64,000 nucleotides of DNA from Niastella sp. (GCA_017744515.1 JAGIBF010000009.1:44984-108983), one strand, 5' to 3'; positions 17,612-26,606 are shown, counted from the first letter of the stretch. Translations and numbers: made by a program. Notes: generated by a model from the letters alone, not told the origin.

Positions 17612-18277
17612 ATGTTTAAGACCCTGACGTTCTGCTGTGCCATCTTCCTTGTAATTAGTTGTTCTCACAAGTTGCATTCCGGTAAATCGCTCAACAATGA
17701 TGGCGTTGCCAATTGGTATGCTTATGTAAAAGATCATAAGTACGACAAGGCGAGTGACGTCTATCAATTTACCGACAGCATGATCCGCCTGCATGGTGAT
17801 AAAGCGGGCTACCTGATGTCCAATAAGTCTTATGGTGATTTCGAACTGACATTGGAGTATCGTTGGAACATGGAGCCGGCTTATCAGCGGGGTAGCGGCA
17901 AGAAAAACAGTGGTGTGATGTACAATGTGCCGGATACTGCACATGATATGTTATGGCCGGCAGGTATTCAGTTCCAGGTGAAGGAGGACGCTACCGGTGA
18001 TTTTATATTATTGGAGAACGTAACACTGACGGTGCGTGATACAACCCGTGCTCCTGGCAAAAGTGTGGCAGTACCCCGGCTTAGCGGGCAGGAGAAACCA
18101 TTAGGTCAATGGAATACCATTCTTATCAGGAATGTTCAGGGTAAGTGTGCTCAATATTTGAATGGCATATTGGTCAATGAAGGAGCCAATGCCTCTTCTA
18201 AAACCGGCCGCATTTTACTCCAGTATGAAGGCTCACCGATTGACTTCAGAAAGGTAGTGGTGAAGACACTTAGATAA
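17612..18277 (+). CDS. DUF1080 (3-keto-disaccharide hydrolase-like) lipoprotein
   Basis: 221 aa. Lipoprotein signal MFKTLTFCCAIFLVISCSHK with lipidated Cys17. The remainder is the concanavalin-like jelly roll of the DUF1080 family: FTDSMIRLHGDKAGYLMSNK, the diagnostic YGDFELTLEYRW, KKNSGVMYNVPD, and the closing strands ILLQYEGSPIDFRKVVVKTL. Family members include 3-keto-glycoside hydrolases and glycan-binding proteins; they act in the periplasm or at the surface. It stands alone on the plus strand, bracketed by copies B and C of the small RNA candidate in direct orientation. Confidence 0.85.
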   Translation: MFKTLTFCCAIFLVISCSHKLHSGKSLNNDGVANWYAYVKDHKYDKASDVYQFTDSMIRLHGDKAGYLMSNKSYGDFELTLEYRWNMEPAYQRGSGKKNSGVMYNVPDTAHDMLWPAGIQFQVKEDATGDFILLENVTLTVRDTTRAPGKSVAVPRLSGQEKPLGQWNTILIRNVQGKCAQYLNGILVNEGANASSKTGRILLQYEGSPIDFRKVVVKTLR

Positions 18278-18531
18278 TCTCACTTTTATACTATGTGTAA
18301 CTGGCTGCTAAATGGGCCTTGCTAAATCGATATTCGCTTGTCGTTTTGGTGTCAATGTAGATTATAGCTGCCTGTATAACACTGATTAGGATTAGTTGTC
18401 AGGCAATTAAGTTATCCGTAGAAGCCCTGTGAACTCACTAATAACTGCGTCTTTATTGGCCTATGCTCTTACCCGTAATTTTACGAAATAGCCCGTAGAT
18501 GGTGAAGTGATATGAAAGGGCGGTTTTGCTC

Positions 18532-18562
18532 TTGTGCCCGCAGGCGCTGGATGGTAGCTTTG
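18532..18562 (+). promoter_or_regulatory. Bacteroidota-type promoter of small RNA candidate C
   Basis: TTG at 18532-18534, 20 bp spacer, TAGCTTTG at 18555-18562, an exact TAnnTTTG. It is preceded by GTTTTGCTC as in the sister copies, while the spacer itself is not conserved. Confidence 0.78.
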
Positions 18563-18566
18563 TATT

Positions 18567-18787
18567 GTTGATTAAATGATACGGTTTCCCAAGTCCAATG
18601 TATCCATGAAAAACCAGTCTTAAATAGGGATGCCAATATCTGAAAAACCATGGGAAACGATATTATTTAATGAACAACCAAGCCTTATCCTGATCCAATA
18701 TCCAGAAGAACCAAAGGTTAAGTTTTCCTGATCACGTCCAAAAGATTCTGTACAAGGGCGAGTTGTTTTTCCAAACGACTCGCCTTT
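18567..18787 (+). ncRNA. Candidate structured small RNA, copy C of three
   Basis: About 220 nt. The arm UUAAAUGAUACGGUUUCCC (18572-18590) pairs with 18652-18670 in 17 of 19 positions, and an outer GUUG (18567-18570) can pair with CAAC near 18675-18678. Against copy B, one pair changes from U-G to A-U and another from G-C to G-U, so pairing is kept while sequence varies; the internal CG mismatch recurs. The motif ATATCC-GAAAAACCA appears near 18600, 18636 and 18698. The 3' block CACGTCCAAAAGATT is identical to copy A. It ends 11 bp before the stop codon of the convergent antiporter gene. Confidence 0.72.
18757..18787 (+). terminator. Terminator of small RNA candidate C
   Basis: GGCGAGTTGTTT (18757-18768) pairs with AAACGACTCGCC (18773-18784) with one G-U pair, followed by a short T run. 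The hairpin sequence is unrelated to those of copies A and B although its position is the same. Confidence 0.7.
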
Positions 18788-18797
18788 CTGTTTATGA

Positions 18798-20417
18798 TCA
18801 ATGCCCCGCATGGTTATACTGCACATAAAGTTTCTCCTCTTCAATATCCAATAACGACAGGTATTTTCGGATAATAACATCATCCACTTCTTTCTTAGTG
18901 TTCAGTTGGTGTAAGAGTTGCCTTTGTGCATTCAATATCTCGAGATACACCAGCCGGAAGTGCGGATAGAAAGTGGCTGTCTCTTCCGGCAATGCCGTTG
19001 TCTGCGTCATTGTATGCAACATCGTCACTTCAGCTTCGAGCCGTTGTTGAAGGCTCTGCAACAGTTTATTGGTTTGCAGTTTTTCTGCATGTTGTTGCTT
19101 TAACAACTGCAGGGCAGCCTGCGACATTTTCTTCCTTACAGCAGCATCCTGTTGTTCTTCCGGTATCACTGCATCGGGATCTTCCAACTTTAGCCATTTG
19201 ATCAGGAAGGGTAGTGTAAGGCCTTGCAACACCAGGGTCACGAGGATCACAGAGAAGGTGATGAAAAGTATCAGGTTGCGTTCCGGAAAATGGGCGCCAT
19301 TATCGAGGTACACGGGTATCGACAAAGCCGCTGCCAACGACACCACACCCCGCATGCCTGCCCAGCCAAGTACCAATGGGCCCTTCCATCCTGGCCGGTT
19401 GTCGGCAGTGGTGATATACTGGCTTACCCACACGGTAAAGGCTGAAGCACCGAACGTACAGAGTATCCGCAATACGATGATCAATCCGGAAATAGCCAGT
19501 CCATAACCAACGGCGGTGCCCAGACTTACGCCGCCGAGGTCTTTGATCACTACAGGCAGTTCCAGCCCGATGAGCATAAATACCAGTCCGTTCAATACAA
19601 AGCTGATCGTTTCCCACACATTCCAACCCTGTATACGGCTGCGGTGGTCGAGAAACTGGTGACTGCGCAGCGACAGGAAAAGGCCACCACTCACCACGGC
19701 CAGCACACCAGAGAAATGGAACTCTTCCGCCACGATATACATAGTGTAGGGGGCAAGAAAAGTAAGCACGATATTGATAGGAGGCGTTGTTGGAAGCCAA
19801 CGGTGCAGGGCGTAAAATACCAATGCTATGAGTATACCGGTAAGGATACCCATAATAATGACTATAAAGAAGCTAAGCGCCGCATCCCGGAATACGAAGT
19901 TGCCGGTGGCGACCGCCAGGAGGGCAAACCGGAATACGATAAGGCTGGCTGCATCATTGAGCAGACTTTCACCCTCTACAATGGAGAGTAACCTCTTGGG
20001 TACCTTCACGGTTTGCATCACGGAAGAGGCGGAGACGGCATCGGGCGGGGAGATGATACCACCCAGCAGGAAGCCCAGCGCAAGGGTAAAACCGGGAATG
20101 AGCCAGTTGGAAAATACGGCTACTACGCAGGAGGTAAGCAGTACGATGAGGAACGCAAAACTACTGATTACCCGCCGCCAGCGCCAGAGCTCTTTCCAGG
20201 AGGTTTTCCATGCCGCTTCATATAATAACGGTGGCAGGAATATGACGAATATGAGCTCGGGATCTATTTCGATGGGCGGCAACCCGGGAATAAAACTGAT
20301 GGCCAGCCCCGCCACTACCAGCAGGATGGGGTAAGATACTTTGATCTTTTGCGCCAACATGACCAGCAGCATGATAACAAGGACCAGGATGATATAGGCG
20401 ATGAATGTATGGTGCAT
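18798..20417 (-). CDS. Na+/H+ antiporter, CPA1 family
   Basis: 539 aa. Residues 1-410 form about twelve membrane helices with the CPA1 hallmarks: a PDAVSASSVMQTV segment (ion-binding Asp), EGESLLNDAASLIVFRFALL with the conserved ND pair, and WAGMRGVVSLAAALSIPVYL. A soluble C-terminal tail of about 130 residues is rich in helix and Gln/Leu (about 420-539). The protein exchanges sodium, or possibly potassium, for protons across the inner membrane and supports pH and salt homeostasis. It is a single minus-strand gene; its 3' end meets small RNA candidate C. Confidence 0.93.
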   Translation of the reverse strand: MHHTFIAYIILVLVIMLLVMLAQKIKVSYPILLVVAGLAISFIPGLPPIEIDPELIFVIFLPPLLYEAAWKTSWKELWRWRRVISSFAFLIVLLTSCVVAVFSNWLIPGFTLALGFLLGGIISPPDAVSASSVMQTVKVPKRLLSIVEGESLLNDAASLIVFRFALLAVATGNFVFRDAALSFFIVIIMGILTGILIALVFYALHRWLPTTPPINIVLTFLAPYTMYIVAEEFHFSGVLAVVSGGLFLSLRSHQFLDHRSRIQGWNVWETISFVLNGLVFMLIGLELPVVIKDLGGVSLGTAVGYGLAISGLIIVLRILCTFGASAFTVWVSQYITTADNRPGWKGPLVLGWAGMRGVVSLAAALSIPVYLDNGAHFPERNLILFITFSVILVTLVLQGLTLPFLIKWLKLEDPDAVIPEEQQDAAVRKKMSQAALQLLKQQHAEKLQTNKLLQSLQQRLEAEVTMLHTMTQTTALPEETATFYPHFRLVYLEILNAQRQLLHQLNTKKEVDDVIIRKYLSLLDIEEEKLYVQYNHAGH

Positions 20418-20760
20418 TACGCAGGTAGCTTTGGTATTAGGGGTAAAAATAACGAAGTATTGAGGTAGTCGGATGGTGTTTTAAAAAATATGAGCTTTTT
20501 TATTGACATTTTTGATGTTAATACCAATCAGCCCGGCAGAAAACCGCACACCTTTCAGTTTGTATACGGCAGGTAAAGGAAGGTGTTGAGAATGTTCCGT
20601 TTGTTAAGCCTGTATGACCAACATATAATTTTACCAGATGCCTCCGGGTTGCTACACAGCAGTATTTATTTCATTATAAATGCATGGTGTAACCGCACAA
20701 TACGGCTACTTTCCGCATGCGTGTTTTCAGTAAGTTTATGGACCAACTAACAGTAGCTTC
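20418..20760. other. Divergent intergenic region
   Basis: About 340 bp between divergent genes. TAAGTTTA at 20731-20738 fits the -7 pattern for the plus-strand amidase-like gene, but no TTG lies 19-21 bp upstream. No frame or hairpin worth reporting was seen. Confidence 0.4.
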
Positions 20761-23700
20761 ATGAGAAAAATACTCGCATCGCTCCTGGTGGCATACCTAT
20801 GTTTACTGGGAACTTCTTCTTTTGCACAGCGTGATACAAGTCTTGTGGCACGCATCAACCATTTGATCAGTCAGGAAATCAATCTATCGCTCAGGGCAGA
20901 TAGTGTTGCTACACAGGCTGGTCTGCTGCAGGTTTATTTCAATACGGGCAGCGCACTGCGGAAGGGTGTCTTGTCTGAAACCGAATCTGAATTATTGACG
21001 GAACTGTTGGTCCACCTTACTACTGAAACGAATACCAATAACATAGTGTTGCTTGCCAGAGATGCAGCTTCTGGCAAGTGGCAATCCCTGGATTATTTTA
21101 CAGATCAGCCAGCGGTATCGAAGTTCATACCTGTGAAGAACCATGATGCGTATCCGGAAAAAGCCGGTCAGGTCCGCTCCTCCAACAGCAGGGTATTTCC
21201 CGGTGGCGGTATTCCGGGCGTCACCGGAGCGCTCTCGGGAAAATCAGTCTGGTTAAGTCCGGGGCATGGCTGGCAAAATACGGGCACTGGCTATACCACG
21301 CAACGCGGCACCACCAACCAGGTGGTGGAGGATTTCACTACGGCTGAAACGGTGGACTACTACCTGCAACATTATTTGATGAATGCCGGCGCCAGTGTAT
21401 GGAGCGTGCGCGAGCGGGATGTGAACCCGGAGGAGATCATTGTAGACAATGACCAGGGCCCACCCGGTTACACGGAAACAGGCACCTGGGCCAATGGTAC
21501 GATTGCCGGTTATAATGGTACATACCGCACCAGTTCGGCCGATGTTATGGAGTCGGCTGCGGCTATTTTCACACCATCTGTTACGGTCAGCGGATATTAT
21601 TGGGTATCGGTACGCTTTATCAGTGGTGTGAACCGCGCTGCCGATGTGAAGTACACAATTAATCATGCGGGCGGTACTGCTACTTATACAGTGAACCAGG
21701 AAGTGCATGGTGATACCTGGGTTTACCTGGGCCAATATTACTTTTTTGCCGGTGGTAACAACAAAGTGGTCATCAGCAATCAATCCGCTGATGTGGGGCA
21801 GGCAGTAGTGGCGGATGCTGTGCGATTGGGTGGTGGTATTGGCATCGAGCCCGATTGTGCTACCGGTGGCGTAGCCAGTGGTAAACCCCGCTTTGAAGAG
21901 GCGGCCCGTCAATATGCACGCTTTCAGGGGCACCCGGTATGCCGGGAGGATGTTACGGTGCGTCCTGTGTATACAGAGTGGGAATTGTCGAAAGGCCTGC
22001 CTGCTGAGATCAACAATGCTATCTATGTAGCTTTTCATACCAATGCCGGTGGTGGCACGGGTACGGAGACGTATCGTTACAATGGATTGGGTGCTTCGCA
22101 ACCGGTCATTACGTCCGGCAGCACAGAGTTGCGCGATAGCATTCACCGGCAGATCATTGCCGACCTGCGTGCGGGCTGGCGCAGCACCTGGACCGATCGT
22201 GGTGTAAAAGAAGCCAACTTTGGCGAGTTGCGGGAACTGCGCACGATCCCGGGCACACTGATCGAGTTGGCCTTTCATGATCTGGCTGCCGATGCTACCG
22301 ATCTGCGGGCGCCTGAGTTTCGCCGCATGGCGGCACGCGCTATTTATAAAGGCATAGTAAAGTTCTTCAATTACCGTGATGGCATTCCGCTGGTGTTCCT
22401 GCCCGAGCAGCCTACAGGTGTGCGCGCAAAGAATATTGGTGGTGGACAGATCATGCTCAACTGGACAGCGCCGGTAACCGGCGGCATCTTTGGTCATGCT
22501 GCTACCAGTTATCGCGTATATGTAAGTGAGAATGGCCGTGGTTATGATAATCCCACAGAAGTGCTCACCACGGATTATTCTTTTAGCGGAACCGCTGGTA
22601 ATACGTACTTTTTTAAGATAACAGCAGTGAATGCGGGTGGCGAGTCTTTTGCTTCAGGTGTGGTAGCTGCGCGTATTCCTTTGCCTGGTGAAACGGTGAA
22701 GTTCCTCGTCGTAGATGGTTTCGACAGGCTGGATGCTTCTGCTATGTTGCTGAAGAACGAAGGAGCGGTACTGGGCAATGTGCGCAGAATGGTGCTGGAC
22801 AAGATGAACAATTATCATTACATGGTGGAGCATGGCACTGGCCTGGCAAGTTGCAACCTTGCTTTTGATGGCGCACAGAATGAAGCAGTGGCAGCAGGCA
22901 GCGTGAACCTCGCTGATTATTTTGCCGTCGATTGGTTTGTAGGAGAGGAGAGTACGGCCGACAGAACACTGGACGCCACAGAAAAGCAATTGCTGAAGAA
23001 TTACCTCGATGGTGGGGGACGATTGCTGATATCGGGTGCGGAAATCGGCTGGGACCTGGGCAGGGCCGCATCTGCCAATGCAGACCTGAACTTTTACAAC
23101 AATTACCTCAAAGCCCTGTATGTAAGTGATGGTGCAGGCACTTATAATTTTACCGGTACGCCTGCTTTGTTGAATGGTGGTAATGGTGTGTTCGGCAATG
23201 GCGTGAATGGTTATTACAATGTCGATTTCCCCGATGTGATCAATGTGAACGGTGGTTCGGAGATTGTGTTGAATTACAGTGGTGGCACGGGCGGTGGCGC
23301 TGGCATTGGCTACAAAGGGGCCAACTTCAGGGTACTGTACCTCGGCTTTCCGATCGAAGCCATTACGGATGAAACGGTCAGGAATAATCTCTTCTGTCAG
23401 TCGGCCAATTACCTGTCCGCCAGTACAACACTGCCGGTGCATGGTTTTATGCTTACCGGCCGGGCAGAGTCTGGCGCCAACAGGTTGCAGTGGACTACCC
23501 AATCAGAAATAAATACAGATCATTTTATCATAGAACGCAGTGTGGATGGTGTTCACTTCATGCCGGTGGGCAGACCGGTGAAAGCGCAAGGTTCTGCGGC
23601 TGCGGGACACACTTACTCCTGGATCGATCACGATGTGCTGCCCATGGCCCAATACCGGATAAAGGGTGTGGATGTAAACCTCTATGAAACCCTTTCCAAT

Positions 23701-23970
23701 ATTGTGATCATCCGCAACACGCCCGCGCGTATGTTCTATGTAGTAGAAAATCCTGCTGTATCCACCATTCGCATGCGCGTCAATCATGCCGGTGCTTTCC
23801 GGCTCCAGCTGGCCAATGCACAGGGACAGGTGTTGTACCGGTCAAGCCACGCAGCAACAGGTGGCGGGGAAGTGAAGGTGCCTGTCAACGGGTTAAGCAA
23901 AGGCGTTTATTGGTTGTCTGTTTACCCGGATGGCGAAGCAGTTCAAACGTTCAGAATAATGCTTCAATAG
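20761..23970 (+). CDS. T9SS-exported amidase-like protein with golvesin-type insert
   Basis: 1069 aa. Signal peptide 1-22 (SSFAQ). An N-acetylmuramoyl-L-alanine amidase (Amidase_3-like) fold starts with VWLSPGHGWQ (zinc ligand His169), is interrupted at about 225-357 by a golvesin/xanthan-lyase-type domain (YTETGTWANG ... YYWVSVRFISGVNRAADVKY), and resumes with YVAFHTNAGG (His426) and TLIELAFHD (Glu502). A fibronectin III domain follows (about 553-645), then a Rossmann-like region of unknown role (about 647-895), a second beta domain, and a type IX sorting domain (about 990-1069, ending QTFRIMLQ). It is probably secreted or attached to the cell surface and cuts peptidoglycan or a related amide. 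Catalysis rests on motif reading only. Confidence 0.82.
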   Translation: MRKILASLLVAYLCLLGTSSFAQRDTSLVARINHLISQEINLSLRADSVATQAGLLQVYFNTGSALRKGVLSETESELLTELLVHLTTETNTNNIVLLARDAASGKWQSLDYFTDQPAVSKFIPVKNHDAYPEKAGQVRSSNSRVFPGGGIPGVTGALSGKSVWLSPGHGWQNTGTGYTTQRGTTNQVVEDFTTAETVDYYLQHYLMNAGASVWSVRERDVNPEEIIVDNDQGPPGYTETGTWANGTIAGYNGTYRTSSADVMESAAAIFTPSVTVSGYYWVSVRFISGVNRAADVKYTINHAGGTATYTVNQEVHGDTWVYLGQYYFFAGGNNKVVISNQSADVGQAVVADAVRLGGGIGIEPDCATGGVASGKPRFEEAARQYARFQGHPVCREDVTVRPVYTEWELSKGLPAEINNAIYVAFHTNAGGGTGTETYRYNGLGASQPVITSGSTELRDSIHRQIIADLRAGWRSTWTDRGVKEANFGELRELRTIPGTLIELAFHDLAADATDLRAPEFRRMAARAIYKGIVKFFNYRDGIPLVFLPEQPTGVRAKNIGGGQIMLNWTAPVTGGIFGHAATSYRVYVSENGRGYDNPTEVLTTDYSFSGTAGNTYFFKITAVNAGGESFASGVVAARIPLPGETVKFLVVDGFDRLDASAMLLKNEGAVLGNVRRMVLDKMNNYHYMVEHGTGLASCNLAFDGAQNEAVAAGSVNLADYFAVDWFVGEESTADRTLDATEKQLLKNYLDGGGRLLISGAEIGWDLGRAASANADLNFYNNYLKALYVSDGAGTYNFTGTPALLNGGNGVFGNGVNGYYNVDFPDVINVNGGSEIVLNYSGGTGGGAGIGYKGANFRVLYLGFPIEAITDETVRNNLFCQSANYLSASTTLPVHGFMLTGRAESGANRLQWTTQSEINTDHFIIERSVDGVHFMPVGRPVKAQGSAAAGHTYSWIDHDVLPMAQYRIKGVDVNLYETLSNIVIIRNTPARMFYVVENPAVSTIRMRVNHAGAFRLQLANAQGQVLYRSSHAATGGGEVKVPVNGLSKGVYWLSVYPDGEAVQTFRIMLQ

Positions 23971-24088
23971 CTGGCAGAAGGGTGGGGACGCAATAGCCTT
24001 TTTATTAAAATGTAATAAATGTTGCGGCAGGCTGTAACATTTGTTTTTCCCGGGCGTCTCTACTACATAAATCTGTTAACCAGCGCTT

Positions 24089-26452
24089 ATGTTTAAAAGC
24101 TTTTTCAAAATAGCCTGGCGCAACTTACTGCGCAGTAAAGGATTTTCAGCCATCAATATTGCAGGTCTGGTCGTAGGGATGGCCAGCGCCATCCTCATTT
24201 TGTTGTGGATACAGAACGAAGTGAGCTATGAGCAGTTTCATGAAAAGAAAGATCGTATTTATGAAGCCTGGAACAAGGCCGAATTCAGCGGAGAATTGAA
24301 TTGCTGGAATACCACGCCCAAAGTGCTGGCCAGAACGTTGGAAAAGGACCTGCCCGAGGTAGAAAGTGCCGTGCGGGTAAACTGGACCAGCAGTTTCCTG
24401 TTTACCATCGGCGATAAGAAGATTAAGATACGTGGCAACATGGTAGACTCCAACTTCCTGCAGGTGTTCACTTTCCCTTTGCTGAAAGGTAATCCTGCAC
24501 TGGTGTTGAAAGACATGCACTCCATTGTGCTTACGGAGAAACTGGCGAATAAGCTGTTTGGCAAGGAAGACCCCATGGGGAAAGTCATTAAGATCGACAA
24601 TAAAGAAAACTTTACGGTCACGGGTATCTTGAAAGACCTGCCCAATAACACACGCTTCAATTTCGAATACCTGCTACCCTGGGCCTACAATCGCTTTATA
24701 GGCAATGACGACGAGTACTGGGGCAACAACAGCACCCGCACATATGTGTTGCTGAAGCCCAATGCCACCCTGGCTTCCGTAGCGCCTAAGGTAAAAGTGA
24801 TCAAACAACGCTATGCCAAGGATGAACCTAAGTGGGAGATGTTCTTATACCCCATGAAAAAGTGGAGACTGTATTCCAGCTTCACCAATGGAGTGGAAGA
24901 TGGCGGTGGCCGTATTACATTCGTAAAGCTATTTGGCATCGTGGCTGCTTTCATCCTGCTGATCGCCTGTATCAATTTCATGAACCTGAGTACCGCCCGC
25001 AGTGAGAAACGCGCCAAAGAAGTAGGTATCCGAAAAGTAGTAGGCGCGCAAAGATTCTCATTGATAGGTCAGTTCATCAGCGAGTCGGTGTTGTTGGCGT
25101 TGATCGCGGGTTTCTTTGCCATCATCGTGGTGCAATGCAGCCTTGGTGGCTTCAATACCCTTACCGATAAAAGATTGTATGTGCCTTATGCCAGCCCCTT
25201 GTTTTGGCTGATAGGTCTTGCGTTTATATTATTCACCGGGCTGCTCGCAGGAAGTTATCCTGCTTTCTTCCTCTCTTCGTTCAAACCGGTAAAAGTATTG
25301 AAGGGCACGTTCAAGAAGGCGCAATCTGTAGTGACGCCGCGCAAAGTGCTTGTTGTATTGCAATTCACCTTTGCCATTGTGCTGATCATTTGCACGATTA
25401 TCGTGAAGCAACAGATCGATTATGCCCGCAGCCGCCAGACGGGCTACAACAGAGACAACCTGGTGTACCATATTTTCACGGGAGATATCGGGAAGCACTT
25501 TGAACTGATCAGGAATGAACTGATCAGTACAGGAGTGGCCACTTCTGTTACCAAGACGAGCGCGCCCATTACAGAAAGCTGGAGCGATGGCTGGGGCCAG
25601 GAGTGGGAGGGCAAGGATCCTAATGATAAAACTGATTTTTACCGGTACAACGCAGATGAGGGGCTGGGTAAAACGGCAGGACTGCAGTTTGTACAGGGGC
25701 GCGATTTCGACCTGAAGAAGTTTCCTACGGATTCGACGGGTATGATCATCAACGAGTCGTCGCTGAAGGTGATGAAGTTTAAAGACCCCATCGGTAAGAT
25801 CGTGAAGGATAATGGAACCGAATGGCATATCGTGGGTGTGATCAAGGATTTTATTCTCACTGACCCTTATCAACCTACGCGGCCGATGCTGATTGCCGGC
25901 GGTAAGGCCTGGTTCAATGTGATCCTGATGCGGTTCAATGGCGATAACTCAACAGAGAAGAACCTGAAAACGGCAGAGAACATTTTCAGGAAGTTCAATC
26001 CCGAATACCCCTTTGAGTACCAGTTTGTGGATGAGGAATATGCCCGCAAGTTTGAAGATGAGAAACGGATTGCCACACTGGCGGGCCTGTTTGCCGGGCT
26101 CACGATCTTTATTTCCTGCCTTGGCCTCTTTGGTCTGGCCATCTATATGGCAGAGAGCCGGGTGAAGGAGATTGGCGTGCGCAAAGTGCTGGGCGCTTCA
26201 GTGACAGGGCTGGCCACGCTGCTTTCAAAAGACTTCCTGAAGCTGGTATTGATCGCTTTTGCGCTCGCTTCGCCAGTAGCCTGGTGGGCTATGAATACCT
26301 GGCTTAAAGATTATCCGTACAGGATATCCATTCAGTGGTGGGTATTTGCCATGGCAGGTTTACTATCTGTTATGATCGCGCTGGCCACAGTAAGCTACCA
26401 GGCTATCAGGGCCGCGCTGGCAAACCCGGTGAAGAGCCTTAGGACTGAGTAA
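24089..26452 (+). CDS. MacB/FtsX-type ABC transporter permease
   Basis: 787 aa. It begins with the family phrase FKIAWRNLLRSKGFSAINIAG and a membrane helix at about 20-42. A periplasmic MacB_PCD domain (about 50-245) is followed by three helices of FtsX domain 1 (near 285, 335, 375), with LSTARSEKRAKEVGIRKVVG. The second half repeats the plan: helix at about 427, a second periplasmic domain, and FtsX domain 2 with ESRVKEIGVRKVLGAS and three helices. Such two-module permeases work with a MacB/LolD-type ATPase in antimicrobial peptide, lipoprotein or signal export. No ATPase gene is nearby, so its partner must come from elsewhere. Confidence 0.93.
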   Translation: MFKSFFKIAWRNLLRSKGFSAINIAGLVVGMASAILILLWIQNEVSYEQFHEKKDRIYEAWNKAEFSGELNCWNTTPKVLARTLEKDLPEVESAVRVNWTSSFLFTIGDKKIKIRGNMVDSNFLQVFTFPLLKGNPALVLKDMHSIVLTEKLANKLFGKEDPMGKVIKIDNKENFTVTGILKDLPNNTRFNFEYLLPWAYNRFIGNDDEYWGNNSTRTYVLLKPNATLASVAPKVKVIKQRYAKDEPKWEMFLYPMKKWRLYSSFTNGVEDGGGRITFVKLFGIVAAFILLIACINFMNLSTARSEKRAKEVGIRKVVGAQRFSLIGQFISESVLLALIAGFFAIIVVQCSLGGFNTLTDKRLYVPYASPLFWLIGLAFILFTGLLAGSYPAFFLSSFKPVKVLKGTFKKAQSVVTPRKVLVVLQFTFAIVLIICTIIVKQQIDYARSRQTGYNRDNLVYHIFTGDIGKHFELIRNELISTGVATSVTKTSAPITESWSDGWGQEWEGKDPNDKTDFYRYNADEGLGKTAGLQFVQGRDFDLKKFPTDSTGMIINESSLKVMKFKDPIGKIVKDNGTEWHIVGVIKDFILTDPYQPTRPMLIAGGKAWFNVILMRFNGDNSTEKNLKTAENIFRKFNPEYPFEYQFVDEEYARKFEDEKRIATLAGLFAGLTIFISCLGLFGLAIYMAESRVKEIGVRKVLGASVTGLATLLSKDFLKLVLIAFALASPVAWWAMNTWLKDYPYRISIQWWVFAMAGLLSVMIALATVSYQAIRAALANPVKSLRTE

Positions 26453-26460
26453 TAATATCA

Positions 26461-26508
26461 TTGTCAGGCTGAGCTTGATCACTGTCAGGCTGAGCTTGTC
26501 GAAGCCTC
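26461..26508. repeat. Dispersed repeat, CTGAGCTTGTCGAAG type, two units
   Basis: Two direct units of TGTCAGGCTGAGCTTG about 24 bp apart; the second reads on into TGTCGAAGC. The same unit recurs in gaps at 28.5 and 39.2 kb. This REP-like sequence is common in many bacterial genomes. Confidence 0.75.
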
Positions 26509-26537
26509 ATTCAACATAGCAACACACAGGCTCACAT

Positions 26538-26572
26538 AAAAGAACCCCGGGTTAACCCCGGGGTTCTTTTTA
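26538..26572. terminator. Bidirectional terminator between the MacB permease and AraC genes
   Basis: A long stem of AAAAGAACCCCGGG against CCCGGGGTTCTTTT (about 26538-26571), flanked by A on the left and T on the right. It can serve both convergent genes. Confidence 0.85.
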
Positions 26573-26606
26573 TGCACAACAACAATAAATATGGTTATTT
26601 GATCAT

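Noticed and set aside
9813..18787. Reading the three repeated elements as 5' leaders (riboswitches) of the genes downstream
   Set aside because: Copy C has no gene downstream on its strand, and copies A and B end in terminators about 95-110 bp before unrelated genes (a propeller lipoprotein and a DUF1080 protein). A free small RNA fits better, though attenuation in A and B is not excluded.
21253..22497. Long open frame of 414 residues on the minus strand
   Set aside because: It lies fully inside the amidase-like gene, has low-complexity His/Arg-rich composition and no recognisable domain, and is the antisense shadow of a well-supported gene.
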